64,000 nt of DNA from Methyloligella sp. (lineage in GTDB: Bacteria > Pseudomonadota > Alphaproteobacteria > Rhizobiales > HXMU1428-3), in assembly GCA_021604645.1 (NCBI GenBank), contig BQJJ01000014.1, forward strand, positions 1-64,000, read 5' to 3'. The notes under the pieces are model-generated. The model did no database searches, had not been told where the DNA came from, and saw only the letters and a list, made by a program, of their open reading frames with translations. This document shows positions 62,750-64,000 of the stretch, in pieces; within the stretch, counting starts at the first letter, position 1, and the number at the start of each line of letters is the position of its first letter. Both the position numbers and the translations under genes were made by a program.

Positions 62750-62952
62750 ACGAAGAAGGAGTGACACCTCTTTGGTGTCAGGACATGGCAGCTTAGCTGC
62801 CCGGTGCACAAGATCAGCCCGAACGGAGCGAATCGAGTACGGATAAGCTGATCGCAAGAAAAACACCGCCCCTCGGAGGCCTAAGCACTTCAAGCAGCGC
62901 GGTTGCTGGTGGGCAACCTGAAGCGCCACTAAAAAGAAATAGCCGTCAGAGA
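62750..62952 (+). repeat. R1 structured repeat, copy 14, composite with R3 and R2
   Basis: Hairpin A is TGACACC/GGTGTCA, B is GGCAGCTTAGCTGCC. Hairpin C (GGTGCAC ... ACACCGCC) contains R3 (62812-62854), and hairpin D contains a full R2 unit (GCGCGGTTGCTGGTGGGCAACC...). The tail is AATAGCCGTCAGAGA. All three families are visible in one element. Confidence 0.88.
62812..62854 (+). repeat. R3 module nested in R1, copy b
   Basis: GATCAGCCCGAACGGAGCGA, then ATCGAGTACGGATAAGCTGATC. Its ends GATCAGC/GCTGATC pair to close the module, with CCG/CGG inside. Confidence 0.8.
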
Positions 62953-62954
62953 TA

Positions 62955-63107
62955 CAAAAAGGCCGTGTAATCTTTTGAGGGATTACACGGCAAGGTTTTG
63001 CTGCTTCATAGATGAGGAGAGAGCGAGTTTTAAATCCTATCCGTTCAATTGGGGAAAGGTCAGATAAAAAATAGTCACCCCTCAAAGGAGATAATGCTTA
63101 ATCAGAG
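62955..63107 (-). ncRNA. candidate small RNA with intrinsic terminator
   Basis: On the minus strand a promoter-like TTGGCA, 17 bp, TTAATC (63114-63142) is followed by about 150 bases without a credible ORF and then a perfect 11-bp hairpin (GCCGTGTAATC/GATTACACGGC) with CTTTTTG. The transcript would contain several C/U-rich stretches complementary to ribosome binding sites (CCTCCTCT, TCTCCTTT, CTCTCTCCTC), as in trans-acting sRNAs. Its position beside a LysR gene recalls AbcR-type sRNAs, but sequence identity to them is not claimed. Confidence 0.45.
62960..62992 (-). terminator. orphan intrinsic terminator
   Basis: GCCGTGTAATC and GATTACACGGC form a perfect 11-bp stem, followed on the minus strand by CTTTTTG. 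No protein gene on that strand ends here, which is why a small RNA is proposed. Confidence 0.75.
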
Positions 63108-63183
63108 GAGGTCGATTAAATGCATTGACCAGACAATGCCAAAGAAATATAATTTAGTAAAATGAATTATTAAAAAGGTAATA

Positions 63184-63200
63184 GATGCATATTGTGCATC
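63184..63200. promoter_or_regulatory. palindrome upstream of LysR gene
   Basis: GATGCA, TATTG, TGCATC is a perfect dyad 10 bp before the LysR ATG, and a further TATGCAT follows. It may be the autoregulatory site. Confidence 0.45.
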
Positions 63201-63209
63201 ATAAAAAAT

Positions 63210-64000
63210 ATGCATTTAAAAGAATTAGACGCTAATTTAATCGTTGTCCTGGACGCTCTCTTAATGGATGCAAGTGTCACGAAAGCAGCCGCTCGTCTTG
63301 GGCGAAGCCCTTCAGCCGTTAGTCATGCATTGGCCAACTTGCGTTATATTTTCAATGACGAACTTTTTGTTCGAGCCGGTCAGCGCTTAGCGCCAACAGC
63401 CAGAGCAAAGGAACTCGCTCCGTCGGTTCATATAATAGTTTCAGGTTTGGAAAGTCTGTTGCGAAGCAAAGAGCCATTTAACCCAGGCACTCAAGAACGC
63501 ACATTTCGTTTTCACTGCCCAGAAATGGCTGAACTTTATTTCCTACCGAAATTACGCGCGCTTATTCAATCCGAAGCTCCAAACATACACATAGAAAGAA
63601 GTGTCTCTAATACAGAAATTATGTATGAAAATCTAAGGCGCGGGCAAACGGATTTTATCCTCATAGAGAATGAAATCATGGAAGATATTGTTGATATGTC
63701 TTGGCTGAAACTTAGCGAAGAGCCATACATAACACTTGTGAGTAAAAAGAGTGAATGGAAAGATAAAAAAATAACGTTAAAACATTTCCAAAATTTACCT
63801 CATGTCATAACAGATCAATCAGGTAAAAAAGCCGGAATTTTAGAACGCACTTTCATTGAAAAAGGGTTAGAGAGGCAAAATCTACTCAAAGCATCCTCCT
63901 CTTTAGCTGGTATATTAATGGCAATTGAAATGAGTGTTTTGGTCACAGTGCCACATCTTCATGCCAAATTATTGTTAAATCATGTTGCCGCTTCAGACGT
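63210..64000 (+). CDS. LysR family transcriptional regulator, cut by window end
   Basis: This gene is not in the ORF track because it has no stop in the window. From ATG 63210 it reads MHLKELDANLIVVLDALLMD, then the LysR helix-turn-helix VTKAAARLGRSPSAVSHALANLR and FNDELFVRAGQRLAPTARA, the start type of the NodD/LeuO-like group. At least 263 residues are open to the edge, so perhaps 40 residues are missing. The effector domain includes RTFRFHCPEMAELYFLP. Its target is unknown. Confidence 0.9.
   Translation, partial: MHLKELDANLIVVLDALLMDASVTKAAARLGRSPSAVSHALANLRYIFNDELFVRAGQRLAPTARAKELAPSVHIIVSGLESLLRSKEPFNPGTQERTFRFHCPEMAELYFLPKLRALIQSEAPNIHIERSVSNTEIMYENLRRGQTDFILIENEIMEDIVDMSWLKLSEEPYITLVSKKSEWKDKKITLKHFQNLPHVITDQSGKKAGILERTFIEKGLERQNLLKASSSLAGILMAIEMSVLVTVPHLHAKLLLNHVAASD

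Noticed and set aside
21032-62952. R1/R2 as a CRISPR array
   Set aside because: Copies are far apart in different gaps, without regular spacers or cas genes.
1-64000. tRNA or rRNA genes
   Set aside because: No cloverleaf with a GTTCRA T-arm or rRNA-like stretch was recognised in any gap on either strand by eye.

Overview
The window looks like the origin-proximal part of a low-GC alphaproteobacterial chromosome, most likely from the order Hyphomicrobiales (Rhizobiales). The gene order mnmE, rho, hemJ, hemE | oriC | ppsR, maf, aroE, coaE, dnaQ, secB, fxsA, Tim44-like, mltA, Smr, hslU/hslV, hisB, DUF2628, hisH, hisA, hisF, hisE, coaA is the arrangement known around the origin in that group. A perfect 16-bp parS palindrome lies near the left edge. 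An AT-rich hemE-ppsR intergenic region with near-consensus DnaA boxes is the likely replication origin (17600-18062). Most genes left of it are on the minus strand (mnmE, rho, hemJ, hemE); those right of it begin on the plus strand.

Layout. 1-17.6 kb: parS, a CtrA-type site and G-rich 21-bp iterations, then mnmE, a DUF255 thioredoxin-like protein, a tandem tautomerase with a divergent LysR regulator, a Nudix hydrolase, a Pit phosphate transporter, DUF4166/DUF393 proteins, an M15-like secreted protein, a Sel1 protein, an LrgA/LrgB pair, a GAF-GGDEF protein, TspO, a YeeE/YedE transporter, rho, hemJ and hemE. 18-33 kb: the ppsR-to-Smr housekeeping block, a PF12118 putative metalloprotease, a class 3 lipase and hslVU with an inserted membrane protein. 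33-41.6 kb: histidine biosynthesis genes and coaA, interrupted by two unknown genes and an alpha/beta hydrolase-OsmC fusion. 41.6-50 kb: EEP phosphatase, PfkB kinase, nth, DUF2244, SH3, 2-hydroxyacid dehydrogenase, VWA protein and ribA. 50-59.5 kb: an iron-type locus (DUF1513, imelysin, di-heme oxidoreductase, porin, second imelysin), then two divergent paralogues of an unrecognised family with a QHxxCPALxAC motif, each preceded by a small ORF with the same leader. 60-64 kb: aldehyde dehydrogenase with DUF779, alkB, a candidate sRNA and a truncated LysR gene.

The most unusual content is not protein-coding. From 21 kb rightwards almost every intergenic gap holds copies of two structured repeat families. 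R1 (about 110-120 bp, 14 copies seen) has four successive hairpins whose stems change sequence between copies while pairing is kept. R2 (about 30-40 bp, about a dozen sites) is a bulged hairpin whose inner and outer stems both covary. A third module, R3, is nested inside two R1 copies. R2 copies are nested inside R1 hairpins and inside the loops of other R2 copies. Thirteen of 14 R1 copies and all R2 copies seen lie in the plus orientation, and none was seen in the first 21 kb. The repeats supply ribosome binding sites for dnaQ, DUF2628 and hisE and the stop codon plus last residues of hisF. I do not recognise these families as any named element; they resemble, in style only, the known enterobacterial BIME and rhizobial RIME mosaics.

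All calls rest on reading the sequence and recalled family knowledge; no searches or computations were run.
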